Notes under the pieces: generated by a model
Seen by the model: the letters and a program-made list of their open reading frames with translations, nothing else
Database searches by the model: none
What the model was told of the DNA's origin: nothing
Assembly (NCBI GenBank): GCA_046351135.1
Contig: JAXLZA010000004.1
Location: 124,001 to 188,000, forward strand
Reading direction: 5' to 3'
Length of the DNA: 64,000 nucleotides
From: UBA4427 sp046351135
GTDB lineage: Bacteria; Myxococcota_A; UBA9160; UBA4427
Position numbers and translations under genes: made by a program
Part shown: positions 54,832-63,780 of the stretch, piece after piece
Position numbering within the stretch: the stretch's first letter is position 1
Layout: each line of letters begins with the position of its first letter

Positions 54832-55281
54832 ATGCAGGATTCCCTGATCATCAACGTGCGCGACCAGCTGGGCTGGTCGCGGCGATTCGCATCCGACCTG
54901 TCGACGCTGGCGCTCTGGGGCGCCTGGCTCTGGCTCTGCCGGCCGGTCGTCGTGGCGATCGCGATCCTGTTCGGCTCCCACGCCGCTCGCCAGGTCAAGG
55001 CCGCCGGCTTCGGCGCGCTCTGCCCGACCTACACCCTCGAGAGTGGCGGCCTGCTCCTGCTCGGGACGGCGAGCGCGCTGCTGCTCTGGAACCGCCTCAC
55101 CGCGAGCCACGTCACGCCCCCGCGCCTCACCGGCCGCCCCGACTACGCCGGCCACTTCGGCCTCTCCCAGGCCGAGCTCGAACGCGGGCTCGCCAGCGCG
55201 ATCTGCGTCCTGCACCACGACGAGCAGGGTCGGATCGTCGCCCTCGAGGCCGACCCGGACCGCCCGAAGCTCGCCGCCTGA
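54832..55281 (+). CDS. pgaD: PgaD-like accessory membrane protein of PNAG synthesis
   Basis: 149 residues with two transmembrane helices (STLALWGAWLWLCRPVVVAI and GGLLLLGTASALLLWNRL) and a soluble tail, as in E. coli PgaD (137 residues). PgaD stabilises PgaC and completes its c-di-GMP-controlled synthase. Identification rests on size, topology and position directly after pgaC; primary sequence of PgaD is poorly conserved. Confidence 0.75.
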   Translation: MQDSLIINVRDQLGWSRRFASDLSTLALWGAWLWLCRPVVVAIAILFGSHAARQVKAAGFGALCPTYTLESGGLLLLGTASALLLWNRLTASHVTPPRLTGRPDYAGHFGLSQAELERGLASAICVLHHDEQGRIVALEADPDRPKLAA

Positions 55282-55426
55282 GAAGCCGCCCGGGTTTCCG
55301 GCAGCCTGCCCGTCCACGCGGCAACGCAAGCCGCCGCGCCCGCCCCGGACACGACCCAGGGCGCGTGCCGGCGCCGGCCCAGACGGGCACGGGACTTGCT
55401 CCTTCCGGCTCCGGAGGACGATCCCG

Positions 55427-56977
55427 ATGCCGCACTACGCCTACGAGCGCCTCTCCGCCCAGGACTACAGCTTCCTCCTCGCCGAGACCGAGAACGTCCC
55501 GATGCACGTCAGCGCCATCGGGATCCTCGAGTCCCGGGCCCTCGCCTCGCCCGAGGGCGGCATCGACATCGTCCGCTTCCGGGCGGCGATCGAAGGCATC
55601 CTCCACTGGATCCCGCGCTACCGGCAGAAGCTCGCCTGGATCCCCCTCGAGAACTGGCCGACCTGGGTCGACGACCGCCACTTCGACCTCGGCTACCACA
55701 TCCGCCACATCGCCCTGCCCGCGCCCGGGACCCACGAGCAGCTGCGCGAGATCACCGGCCGCATCTTCTCCCGACGCCTCGATCGCCAGCGTCCGCTCTG
55801 GGAGCTCTGGGTCATCGAAGGCCTCGAGAAGGGCAGCCAGGTCGCGATCCTCAACAAGATCCACCACTGCATGATCGACGGGGCCGCCGGCGCCGACCTG
55901 TCGACGATCCTGTTCTCCCCGTCGCCGAAGGTCGAGGAGCCGAAGCCGCTCCCCTACTACCCGCGCCCCGCCCCGACGGGCCTCGATCTGCTCGCGGACC
56001 GCGTGCGCGACGTGCTCGGGGTTCCGCAGTCGCTGCTGAGAACGGCGCGGCAGCTCGTGCAGAGCGACCGTCAGGCCCTCGTCGACGACGTCTCGGCCCG
56101 GGCGCGCGCCCTCGCCGAGCTCGCGAGCCTCTCGCTCCAGCCCGCCTCGGACTCGCCGATCAACGGCGAGCTCAGCCCCCATCGCCGGGTCGACTGGCTG
56201 ACCATGCCCCTCGACGACGTGCGCGAGCTGCGGGGGGCGCTGCGGTGCACGATCAACGACGTGGTGCTCGCGACCGTGACCGGCGCGCTGCGCCGCTACC
56301 TCTTCCGGCGCCGCGTCGACGCGTCGAAGCTCGAGTTCCGCGTCTCGATCCCCGTCAGCACCCGGGGCGCCGAGCACGCGAACCAGATGGGCAACCACGT
56401 CTCGACCTGGATCCTGCGGCTCCCGCTCGAGAAGACCGACCCCCTCGATCAGGTCGAGGCGATCCGCGCCGAGACCGCCGAGCGCAAGCAGTCCAACTCG
56501 GCCCTCGCGATCGACACCGTCATGAAGGCCGCGGAGTATCTCCCGGTCGCGCTGCTCAAGCGCGGTGTCGGCCTCGTGCAGGGCCAGATCAACACCATCG
56601 TCACCAACGTCCCCGGCCCGCAGTTCCCGCTCTACACCGTCGGCGCGAGGCTGCTCGGGATGTATCCGATCGTGCCGCTGATCCCCGGCTGCGGTCTCGG
56701 CATCGCGCTCTTCAGCTACGAGGGGAAGCTCTGCTGGGGCCTCAACGCCGACCACCAGCTGATCCCGAACCTCGAGGATCTCGCGGAGGACCTGCGGGCG
56801 GCGTTCGAGGACCTGCGCAAGGCGGCGGTGACGCGCTTCCTCGCGCGGCGGACGGCGGCCGCCGAGTCCGCCGGCGCGGAGTCGCCGATCCCGATCCATC
56901 CGGCGCAGAAGAATGGGCGCCCGCGCGCCGTGCGCACCGAGGCGGAGTCGGCCGCCGCGGGCTCGACGAACGCGTGA
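55427..56977 (+). CDS. wax ester synthase / diacylglycerol acyltransferase (WS/DGAT)
   Basis: 516 residues, bifunctional acyltransferase joining acyl-CoA to fatty alcohol or diacylglycerol for storage lipid. The catalytic motif HHxxxDG reads HHCMIDG at about residues 146-152. The N-terminal LSAQDYSFLLAETENVPMHV and the late NTIVTNVPGPQFPLY (NVPGP) are family hallmarks. The last about 45 residues are a disordered Ala/Glu-rich tail. ATG at 55427 after CCGGAGGA. It follows pgaD by 145 bases and is probably its own unit. Confidence 0.92.
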   Translation: MPHYAYERLSAQDYSFLLAETENVPMHVSAIGILESRALASPEGGIDIVRFRAAIEGILHWIPRYRQKLAWIPLENWPTWVDDRHFDLGYHIRHIALPAPGTHEQLREITGRIFSRRLDRQRPLWELWVIEGLEKGSQVAILNKIHHCMIDGAAGADLSTILFSPSPKVEEPKPLPYYPRPAPTGLDLLADRVRDVLGVPQSLLRTARQLVQSDRQALVDDVSARARALAELASLSLQPASDSPINGELSPHRRVDWLTMPLDDVRELRGALRCTINDVVLATVTGALRRYLFRRRVDASKLEFRVSIPVSTRGAEHANQMGNHVSTWILRLPLEKTDPLDQVEAIRAETAERKQSNSALAIDTVMKAAEYLPVALLKRGVGLVQGQINTIVTNVPGPQFPLYTVGARLLGMYPIVPLIPGCGLGIALFSYEGKLCWGLNADHQLIPNLEDLAEDLRAAFEDLRKAAVTRFLARRTAAAESAGAESPIPIHPAQKNGRPRAVRTEAESAAAGSTNA

Positions 56978-57070
56978 GGTCCGCCTGACGAGCGGTGGAC
57001 GAACGTGCCATGCTCCGCCTCTCGAGCGGCCGACGACGATTCCCGTCGGACCGCGGGAGAGGGGCGGACC

Positions 57071-57493
57071 ATGGCTTCCGAGGACACCTACCGCTGCGGC
57101 GTCTGCGGCTTCGAGGTCGGCGAGGTCATCGCGCGCCTCGAGACCGGCGATCTCGCCCACTACAGCGACCGCGACTTCCCCGGCCGCTGCGTGATCGTGC
57201 TGCGCGAGCACGCGGAGAAGCTCGAGGAGCTCGCCCCCGAGTTCCTCTCGCGCCTCTGGCTCGACGTGACCCACGCCGGGCGCGCGATCCGCAAGGCGAC
57301 CGGGGCGCCGCGCATCAACTACGCCGTGCTCGGCAACGTGATGCCCCACATCCACGTCCACCTCGTCCCGCGCGGCATGCCCGCGGACAAGAAGGGCACC
57401 GAGACGCCCTGGGGCCCGCCGCCGAAGAGCGAGCCCGTCGGAGCCGACGAGGCGGCGCGGCTGCGCCGATCGATCGCGGGCGCCCTCGAGTAG
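57071..57493 (+). CDS. HIT-family hydrolase with N-terminal Cys pair
   Basis: 140 residues of the histidine triad family, with NVMPHIHVHLVPR as the active site; it hydrolyses or transfers nucleotidyl groups from NMP conjugates. The N-terminus carries CGVC, as in zinc-binding HIT proteins. The ATG at 57071 follows GGGGCGG and is preferred over a frame extension to 57005. It lies 93 bases after the WS/DGAT gene, on the same strand as the MFS gene that follows. Confidence 0.85.
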   Translation: MASEDTYRCGVCGFEVGEVIARLETGDLAHYSDRDFPGRCVIVLREHAEKLEELAPEFLSRLWLDVTHAGRAIRKATGAPRINYAVLGNVMPHIHVHLVPRGMPADKKGTETPWGPPPKSEPVGADEAARLRRSIAGALE

Positions 57494-57584
57494 TCGCCGC
57501 TCGGGCCAGGCCCCAACCGATCCCCAGCCGAATCCCCGGCGCGTGCGGAGCGCGCGGCTCGAACGAAAGGCGGTGCGCGACCGG

Positions 57585-58859
57585 ATGTCGATCGATCGTC
57601 GCCGCGCCCACTTCGCGCTCGGCCTGCTCGTCCTGCTGCACGTCGTCAACTACGTCGACCGCCAGATCCTCGCGGTCCTGCTCGTCCCGATCCAGCAGGC
57701 GCTGCAGGTGTCGGACACGGCGATGGGCTTCCTGTCGGGCCTCGCCTTCGCGCTCTTCTACACGACGGCGGGCGTCCCGATCGCGCGCATCGCCGACCGC
57801 GGCATCCGCCGCGACGTGATCGTCTGGGGCACCGTCGTCTGGAGCGCGATGACGGCGCTCTGCGGCGCCGCGCGCAGCTTCGCCGAGCTCGCCGTCGCCC
57901 GCGTCGGCGTCGGGATCGGCGAGGCGTCGCTGCATCCCGCCGCCCACTCGCTGATCGCCGACTACTTCCCGCCGAACCGGCGCGCCACCGCCCTCGGCCT
58001 CTTCAACGTCGGCGGCAACGTCGGCGTCATGTTCGGCTTCATCGCCGGGGGCTATCTCGGCGAGACCTTCGGCTGGCGCGCGGCGTTCCTGATCGTCGGC
58101 CTCCCGGGCCTCGCCGCGGCCCTGCTGACGCGCCTCCGCCTGATCGAGCCCCCGCGCGGCCTCTCCGAGGGCCGCGTCGACGACGAGCCGATCCCGCGCT
58201 TCCGCGAGGTCGTGTCGTTCATGCTGGGGCGCCCGACGATCCGCCACATCGGCCTCGCCGCCGCGTTCTACGTCTTCGCCGCCTACGGCTTCACGATCTG
58301 GGGGGCCACCTTCCTGATCCGCGTCCACGGCCTCTCGCTCTCCCAGACGGGTCTCTGGATGGGCCTCGTGCAGGGCCTCGGCGGCGGCTTCGGGACCTTC
58401 GCCGGCGGCTTCATCGCGGATCGCCTCGTCGGCCGCGATCCGCGCTTCCTCTGCTGGATCCCGGCGCTGGGCGGCCTGCTCGCCATGCCGCTGCTCGTCG
58501 TGTTCCTGTTCGCCCCGACCGCGCCCCTCGCCCTCGCGGGCTATGCGCCGGCGATGGTGTGCGCGCTCTTCTTCGTCGGGCCGACCTACGCGCTGGTCCA
58601 GTCGCTCGCGCGCCTGCGGATGCGGGCCCAGGCGGCGGCGCTCGTGCTGCTCACGATGAACCTGATCGGCCTCGGGGTCGCGCCGCTCGTCGTCGGGGCC
58701 CTGAACGACGCGCTCAGCCTGCGCTTCGGCGACGAGGCGGTGCGTTATTCGCTGCTCGCGACCGCGGCGACCTCGCTCTGGGCCGTCGTCCACTCGCTCC
58801 TCGCCGCGCGCACCGTCCGCGCCGACCTCGCGGCCATGACCGGCGGGCAGGGCGCCTGA
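57585..58859 (+). CDS. MFS transporter, spinster-like
   Basis: 424 residues with twelve helices. NYVDRQILAVLLVPIQQALQ, FLSGLAFALFYTTAGVPIAR, RVGVGIGEASLHPAAHSLIA and FGWRAAFLIVGLPG are typical of the spinster/hexuronate-type subfamily seen next to lipid- and steroid-degradation genes. Exports or imports a small hydrophobic or acidic solute; substrate not determinable. An in-frame GTG at 57543 would add 14 residues; the ATG at 57585 is preferred because it places the start just before the first helix. Confidence 0.87.
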   Translation: MSIDRRRAHFALGLLVLLHVVNYVDRQILAVLLVPIQQALQVSDTAMGFLSGLAFALFYTTAGVPIARIADRGIRRDVIVWGTVVWSAMTALCGAARSFAELAVARVGVGIGEASLHPAAHSLIADYFPPNRRATALGLFNVGGNVGVMFGFIAGGYLGETFGWRAAFLIVGLPGLAAALLTRLRLIEPPRGLSEGRVDDEPIPRFREVVSFMLGRPTIRHIGLAAAFYVFAAYGFTIWGATFLIRVHGLSLSQTGLWMGLVQGLGGGFGTFAGGFIADRLVGRDPRFLCWIPALGGLLAMPLLVVFLFAPTAPLALAGYAPAMVCALFFVGPTYALVQSLARLRMRAQAAALVLLTMNLIGLGVAPLVVGALNDALSLRFGDEAVRYSLLATAATSLWAVVHSLLAARTVRADLAAMTGGQGA

Positions 58860-58911
58860 GCCCCCGCGCGGCCGACGAGCGCACCCCGTCGCCAGCCGTT
58901 AGCCTCGCGCC

Positions 58912-60435
58912 ATGGCCACGTCCGGCTGGACCGTCGACCTCGAAGACCGCTTCGCCCGGGAGCTCGAAGGGCTCTTCGTGCCCTGGCGCGCCGCACCGAT
59001 CCCCGCGCGCCGGCTGCTGGCCCTGAACGAGCCGCTCGCGCGGGAGCTGGGCCTCGACCCGGAGTGGCTCGCTTCGCAGGAAGGGCTCGACGCACTCCTC
59101 GACCAGACGCCCACCCCCCGCGCCACGCCCATCGCGATGGCCTACGCCGGCCATCAGTTCGGCAACTACTCCCCCCGCCTGGGCGACGGCCGCGCGCTGC
59201 TCGTCGGCGAGCTCGTCGACGCGAACGGACGCCGCCGGGACGTCCACCTCAAGGGCTCGGGACGGACGCCCTTCGCCCGCGGCGGCGACGGCAAGGCGGC
59301 GATCGGACCGATGCTGCGGGAGTTCGTCGTCGGCGAGGCGATGCACGCCCTCGGCATTCCGACGACCCGCGCCCTCGCGGTCGTCGCGACGGGCGAGTCG
59401 ATTCTCCGCGACGAGCGGCTCCCGGGCGCCGTGCTCGTCCGCATCGCCGCGAGCCATCTGCGGGTCGGGACCTTCGAGTACGCCGCGGCGCAGGGGGATC
59501 CCGCCCTGCTCCGCCGCCTCGCCGACCACGCGATCGCGCGCCACTACCCCGCGGCGGCCGCGGCGGAGCGGCCCGCCCTCGCCCTCTTCGAGCAGGTCGC
59601 CGCCGCCCAGGCCGAGCTCGTCGCCCGCTGGATGCACGTCGGCTTCGTCCACGGCGTCATGAATACCGACAACACGACGATCTCCGGCGAGACGATCGAC
59701 TACGGCCCGTGCGCCTTCATGGAGCGGCACGATCCGGCGACGGTCTTCAGCTCGATCGACGAGCGCGGGCGTTATGCGTACGGGAACCAGCCGGGCATCC
59801 TGCAGTGGAACCTCGCCCGGCTCGCCGAGGCGCTGCTCCCGCTGATCGATCCCGACGAGGAGCGCGCGGTCGCCCTCGCGACCGACGCGCTCGGGACCTT
59901 CCGCGATCGCTACTTCGCCGCGTTTCGCCGCGGAATGCGGGCGAAGCTCGGGCTCGACGAGGCCACTGCGGCGGGCGGGGCCCGCGCGGCGAGCGAAGCG
60001 GCCGACCCGGCAGGGGCGGAGATCGCCCTCGTCGATGCGGTGCCCGAGCTGCTGACCCGGGGCCGGGTCGACCACACGCTCTTCTTCCGGCGGCTCGCCG
60101 ACGCCGTGCGCGGCGACGACGCGCCGGTTCGCGCGCTCTTCGCGGACCCGGCATCCTTCGACGCATGGGCCCCGGGCTGGCGCGCGCTGCTCCCGAGCTC
60201 GCCGGACGAGCGGCGCCGGCGCGCCGCGGCGATGGATCGCACGAATCCGATCTACGTCCCCCGCAACCTCGAGGTCGAGCGCGCGCTGGCCGCGGCGACG
60301 GCAGGGGATCCGGGTCCGTTCCACGCCCTGCTCGACGCCGTGACGCGGCCCTTCGACGAGCGGCCCGGGCTCGAGGCCTACGCCCGGCCGGCCCCCCCCG
60401 ACGCGCCGCCCTACCGGACCTTCTGCGGCACCTAG
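58912..60435 (+). CDS. selO: SelO (YdiU) protein adenylyltransferase
   Basis: 507 residues, pseudokinase-fold enzyme that transfers AMP to protein hydroxyls in redox stress. Conserved blocks: MAYAGHQFGNYSPRLGDGRA, LKGSGRTPFARGGDGKA, REFVVGEAMHALGIPTTRAL and HGVMNTDNTTISGETIDYGP with the metal Asn and Asp. It ends YRTFCGT, with the penultimate-region Cys that is selenocysteine in animal homologues; here it is Cys by an ordinary TGC codon. Length matches E. coli (478) with a small internal Ala/Glu insert near 345-365. Monocistronic. Confidence 0.92.
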   Translation: MATSGWTVDLEDRFARELEGLFVPWRAAPIPARRLLALNEPLARELGLDPEWLASQEGLDALLDQTPTPRATPIAMAYAGHQFGNYSPRLGDGRALLVGELVDANGRRRDVHLKGSGRTPFARGGDGKAAIGPMLREFVVGEAMHALGIPTTRALAVVATGESILRDERLPGAVLVRIAASHLRVGTFEYAAAQGDPALLRRLADHAIARHYPAAAAAERPALALFEQVAAAQAELVARWMHVGFVHGVMNTDNTTISGETIDYGPCAFMERHDPATVFSSIDERGRYAYGNQPGILQWNLARLAEALLPLIDPDEERAVALATDALGTFRDRYFAAFRRGMRAKLGLDEATAAGGARAASEAADPAGAEIALVDAVPELLTRGRVDHTLFFRRLADAVRGDDAPVRALFADPASFDAWAPGWRALLPSSPDERRRRAAAMDRTNPIYVPRNLEVERALAAATAGDPGPFHALLDAVTRPFDERPGLEAYARPAPPDAPPYRTFCGT

Positions 60436-60475
60436 CCGGGCGGGACCCGGCGCGCGGGATTCGTATACTCGCGCC

Positions 60476-61414
60476 ATGTACCTGAACGAATTCGCCGACG
60501 GCCTCGAGCCGCGGGACATGCGCGACTCCGAGGAGCTCGCGAGCCTGCTCCAGAGCGCCCGGGAGCTCGGCATTCCCCACTCGCCCGACGTCCGTTATGC
60601 GTCCGCCCACACCGTCGTCCGTCACCAGCGCTTCCACTACCTCGAGTGGGGCGCCCCGGAGGCGCCGCCGGTCCTGCTGCTCCACGGCGGCAATCAGTCC
60701 GCCCACTCCTTCGATCTCGTGAGCCTCCACCTCGCGGACCGCTACCGGGTCGTCGCCCCCGACCAGCGGGGCCACGGCGACTCGGAGTGGAGCCGCGAGA
60801 GCGACTACACCCTCGGCGCGCTGGCCCGCGACGCCGCGGCGCTGATCCGCGACCGCGGGCTCGATCGGCCGATCGTCGTCGGCCACTCGATGGGCGGGAT
60901 GGTCGCGCTGCTGCTCGCGAAGCTGCATCCCGAGCGGCTGCGCGCGCTCGTGATCGTCGACGTGGCGCCGGAGCTGTCGGAGCGCGGGACGGCGGTGATC
61001 CGGGACTTCGTCCAGCGCAACGTCGAGTTCGACGATCCCGAGGAGTTCCTCGACCGCGTCGCGCGCTACGACCCGTTCCGCAAGCGCGAGCACATGGCGC
61101 GGACGCTGAAGTACAACCTGCTGCGCCGCGCCGACGGAAAGTACGTCAGCAAGCACGACCGGCGGCGGGTCGAGAATCCCTTCGGCGACGAGCGGGTCGG
61201 GCTCGATTGCGTGCGCCGGTTCGAATGCCCGACGCTCGTCGTGCGCGGCGCCGAGTCGGCGGTGCTCGAGGCCGAGGCGGCGGAGCGCTTCGCTTCGGCG
61301 CTGCCCCGGGGCCGCCTCGTCACGATCCCCGCCTGCGGCCACAACGTCCACTCGCAGAACACGCCGGGCTTCCTCGCCGAGATCGTGCCCTTCCTCGAGT
61401 CCGTCACGCGCTAG
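60476..61414 (+). CDS. alpha/beta hydrolase
   Basis: 312 residues. Oxyanion loop LLLHGGNQSAHSFD, nucleophile elbow GHSMGGMVAL (Ser), catalytic Asp region after LVVRGAES and His in ACGHNVHSQ. The first about 40 residues are a helical extension with no signal peptide, so cytoplasmic. Esterase, lipase or C-C hydrolase activity are all possible. Follows selO by 40 bases, convergent with the hotdog-like gene. Confidence 0.87.
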   Translation: MYLNEFADGLEPRDMRDSEELASLLQSARELGIPHSPDVRYASAHTVVRHQRFHYLEWGAPEAPPVLLLHGGNQSAHSFDLVSLHLADRYRVVAPDQRGHGDSEWSRESDYTLGALARDAAALIRDRGLDRPIVVGHSMGGMVALLLAKLHPERLRALVIVDVAPELSERGTAVIRDFVQRNVEFDDPEEFLDRVARYDPFRKREHMARTLKYNLLRRADGKYVSKHDRRRVENPFGDERVGLDCVRRFECPTLVVRGAESAVLEAEAAERFASALPRGRLVTIPACGHNVHSQNTPGFLAEIVPFLESVTR

Positions 61415-61450
61415 TCGCGCGCTCGTCCCACGGAGCCGGCGCCCCGGCGC

Positions 61451-62311
61451 TCAGCGGACCCCGACCCGGTGATGGGTCGCCGCGGCCGTCGCCATGATGC
61501 GGCCCTTCGCGCCCTCGTCGACGAGGGTCGCGTCGACGCCGAAGCGCCCCGCGCGCCCGGGGACGACGACCGCGCGTGCGACGAACGGACCGACGTAGCC
61601 CGGCTTCACCATCATCACGCTCCACTGCTCGACCTGCAGATCGACGGCCCCGGTCTCCCGCTCGAGGGCGTCCATCGCCGCCGCCTCGAGCAAAAAGTTG
61701 ATGGGCCCGAGGTGGAGCGCCGAGTGGGGCGAGGCGAGGGCCGGCGTGACCTTCTCGATCTCGACGGCCCCGTCCGCGCGCGAGCGGATCCCGAACACGT
61801 CGCGCAGGCGCGGGAGGCTCGGCGAGTCCTCGAGCTCGGTCACCGGATTCTCGACCGGCTGGAAGCCCGGGGGCACGTCGCCGAGGCTGACGCCGCTCCC
61901 CGACGAGAGCGCGATCACCCGCGTCGGATCGTCGGCGTCGACGATGCGCGAGCGGGTGAAGCCCATCTGGCGCCCGATCGAGACGACCGCGCGCTGGACC
62001 AGGACGCGCTTCACGTCCCGCGCCGGATCGAGGATCGCGTAGCTCATCGTCACCGGCGCCGGCACGCACTCGTCGTCGAGCCACCACGGCTCGGGCGCCG
62101 CGATGCAGAGCGGTGCCGCCATGACGCCGCCGGTCGCGTTCCGCATGTCGTGGCGCAGCGGCATCGTCTCGTGCTCGACGCCGGCGTCCATGAAGGGCGT
62201 GCGCTTGCCGAGATAGGTGTAGGCCTTGAGGGCGACCCAGGCGCGGGCGAAGTGGGCCCAGTGCTCCTCCGGCGAGCGCTTCCGGATGTCGCCCAGGGAT
62301 TCGTTCGCCAT
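61451..62311 (-). CDS. hotdog-fold thioesterase-like protein
   Basis: 286 residues that look like two hotdog units: the first with VLVQRAVVSIGRQMGFTRSR, the second with INFLLEAAAMDALERETGAV followed by VMMVKPGYVGPFVARAVVVP. Resembles uncharacterised PaaI/acyl-CoA thioesterase relatives of lipid-degrading bacteria. No classic active-site motif can be pinpointed. The ATG at 62311 follows GGAGGGAG. Divergent from the Sua5 gene with 141 bases between. Confidence 0.65.
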   Translation of the reverse strand: MANESLGDIRKRSPEEHWAHFARAWVALKAYTYLGKRTPFMDAGVEHETMPLRHDMRNATGGVMAAPLCIAAPEPWWLDDECVPAPVTMSYAILDPARDVKRVLVQRAVVSIGRQMGFTRSRIVDADDPTRVIALSSGSGVSLGDVPPGFQPVENPVTELEDSPSLPRLRDVFGIRSRADGAVEIEKVTPALASPHSALHLGPINFLLEAAAMDALERETGAVDLQVEQWSVMMVKPGYVGPFVARAVVVPGRAGRFGVDATLVDEGAKGRIMATAAATHHRVGVR

Positions 62312-62452
62312 GGCTCCCTCCTCGCCGCGCCGCGCCGCGCCACGCCGACCCGGGCGAGCGGGCCGCATCGCGCGCGGCGCGGCCGCGTCTTCGGGGCAGC
62401 ATCGCGCGCGGCCACCGCGCGTCAAGCGCGCCCGGCGCGGTAGAGTCCGGGC

Positions 62453-63447
62453 GTGAGCGCTCGCATCGTCGCCCCCACTGCGGAAGCCCTGGCCGAGGCC
62501 GCCCGGATCCTCGTCGCGGGCGGGCTCGTCGCGTTTCCGACCGAGACCGTCTACGGCCTCGGCGCGAACGCCCTCGACGCGCAGGCGGTCGCCCGCATCT
62601 TCGCGGCGAAGGGGCGACCGGCGAGCAATCCCGTGATCGTCCACGTCGAGAGCGCGGCGGCAGCCAAGGCCCTCGCCCGGCGCTGGCGGAGTCGGCCGAG
62701 CGGCTCGCCGCGGCCCACTGGCCCGGGCCGCTCACGCTCGTCGTCGAGAAGGTCGACGCGATCCCGTCGCTCGTGAGCGCGGGCAGCGACACGGTCGGCC
62801 TGCGCGTGCCCGCACCCGGTCGCGCTCGGCACTGCTCCGGGCCTGTGGGGTCCCGATCGCGGCGCCGAGCGCGAACCGCTCGGAGCAGATCTCGCCGACG
62901 ACGGCGCGCCACGTCGCCGACGCCCTGGGTCCCTTCGTCGACGACCTGCTCGTCCTCGACGGCGGCCCTGTCGCGTCGGCATCGAGAGCACCGTCGTCGA
63001 CGTGACCGGCCCGACCCCCGTCGTGCTGCGCCCCGGCATGCTCCGCCTCGAAGCGAAGGTGGGCGCACCGGCCGACCTCGGGCCCCGCCACCGCGGGCGG
63101 CCCGGGCTTCGCGCGCGGGGCCTCGCCGGCGGGCCACGGGCCCGCGCGCGCGCCGGCAGCGCGCGCGCCACTACGCGCCGGGCAAGCCGCTCGTGCTCGT
63201 CGACGAGCGGGAGACGGCTCGCACGCTGAGCGACGGTGACGGGCTGCTCCGCCTCCCGGCCCGCCCCGAGGCCGCCGCGGCAATCCTCTACGCGGAGCTG
63301 CGGCGGCTCGACGCCGATCCGCAGGTCGAGCGGATCGTCGTCGTGCGGCCCCCCGCCGAGCCGGCCTGGCACGCGATCCACGATCGCCTGCGCCGCGCGG
63401 CCCATGCGGAGGCCGCGCATCCCGAGGAAGACCGTTGCTCGAGCTGA
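62453..63447 (+). pseudogene. Sua5/YwlC threonylcarbamoyl-AMP synthase, interrupted by several frameshifts
   Basis: Makes threonylcarbamoyl-AMP for the essential tRNA t6A modification. GTG start at 62453; the first frame gives GLVAFPTETVYGLGANALDA and FAAKGRPASNPVIVHV. A missing G near 62680 moves the protein to the next frame (AERLAAAHWPGPLTLVVEKV, then GSDTVGLRVPA). Another shift follows near 62815 (GVPIAAPSANRSEQISPTTA), a missing C near 62967 restores VGIESTVVDVTGP and VVLRPGML, and a further shift before about 63165 gives RHYAPGKPLVLVDERE and the C-terminal Sua5 domain. All family motifs survive in order over about 331 codons, so the gene is either a recent pseudogene or, more likely, an indel-rich stretch of assembly. 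Loss would be surprising because the function is normally essential. Confidence 0.75.
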
Positions 63448-63719
63448 TGGCGACGCTCACGGCCGAGCTCGACCGCCTCGAGCAGGCCCTCGACGGGCGG
63501 CCCTACCTGCTCGGCGACGCCTTCAGCTACGCCGACATCGCGATGGCGCTGACGCTTCAGCAGGTCCATCCCGTCGACCCGCGCTACATCGTGCGGATGG
63601 AGGGCCTCGGCCCGTCGGGCATGAACGTCCCCGAGCTCGCTACGCGCCATGCCGGGCTGCTCGCCTGGCGCGACGCGCTCTACGCGCGCCATCGCCGGCC
63701 GGGCGGCGGGTTCGCCTGA
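63435..63719 (+). CDS. fragment of a glutathione S-transferase, C-terminal domain only
   Basis: About 90 residues matching the helical GST C-terminal domain: ELDRLEQALDGRPYLLGDAF, SYADIAMALTLQ and HAGLLAWRDALYARHR. The N-terminal thioredoxin-like domain that binds glutathione is missing; upstream sequence belongs to the Sua5 gene. The start could be TTG 63435 or ATG 63447. The closeness to the frameshift-rich Sua5 region suggests that an assembly fault or a deletion removed the front half. A stand-alone GST_C protein is the less likely alternative. Confidence 0.55.
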   Translation: MLELMATLTAELDRLEQALDGRPYLLGDAFSYADIAMALTLQQVHPVDPRYIVRMEGLGPSGMNVPELATRHAGLLAWRDALYARHRRPGGGFA

Positions 63720-63780
63720 GGGGGCCGGACCCGCGCGCGCTTCGCGATCGACGAGCGCGTTCGCCGCGGGAGGTCGTCGC

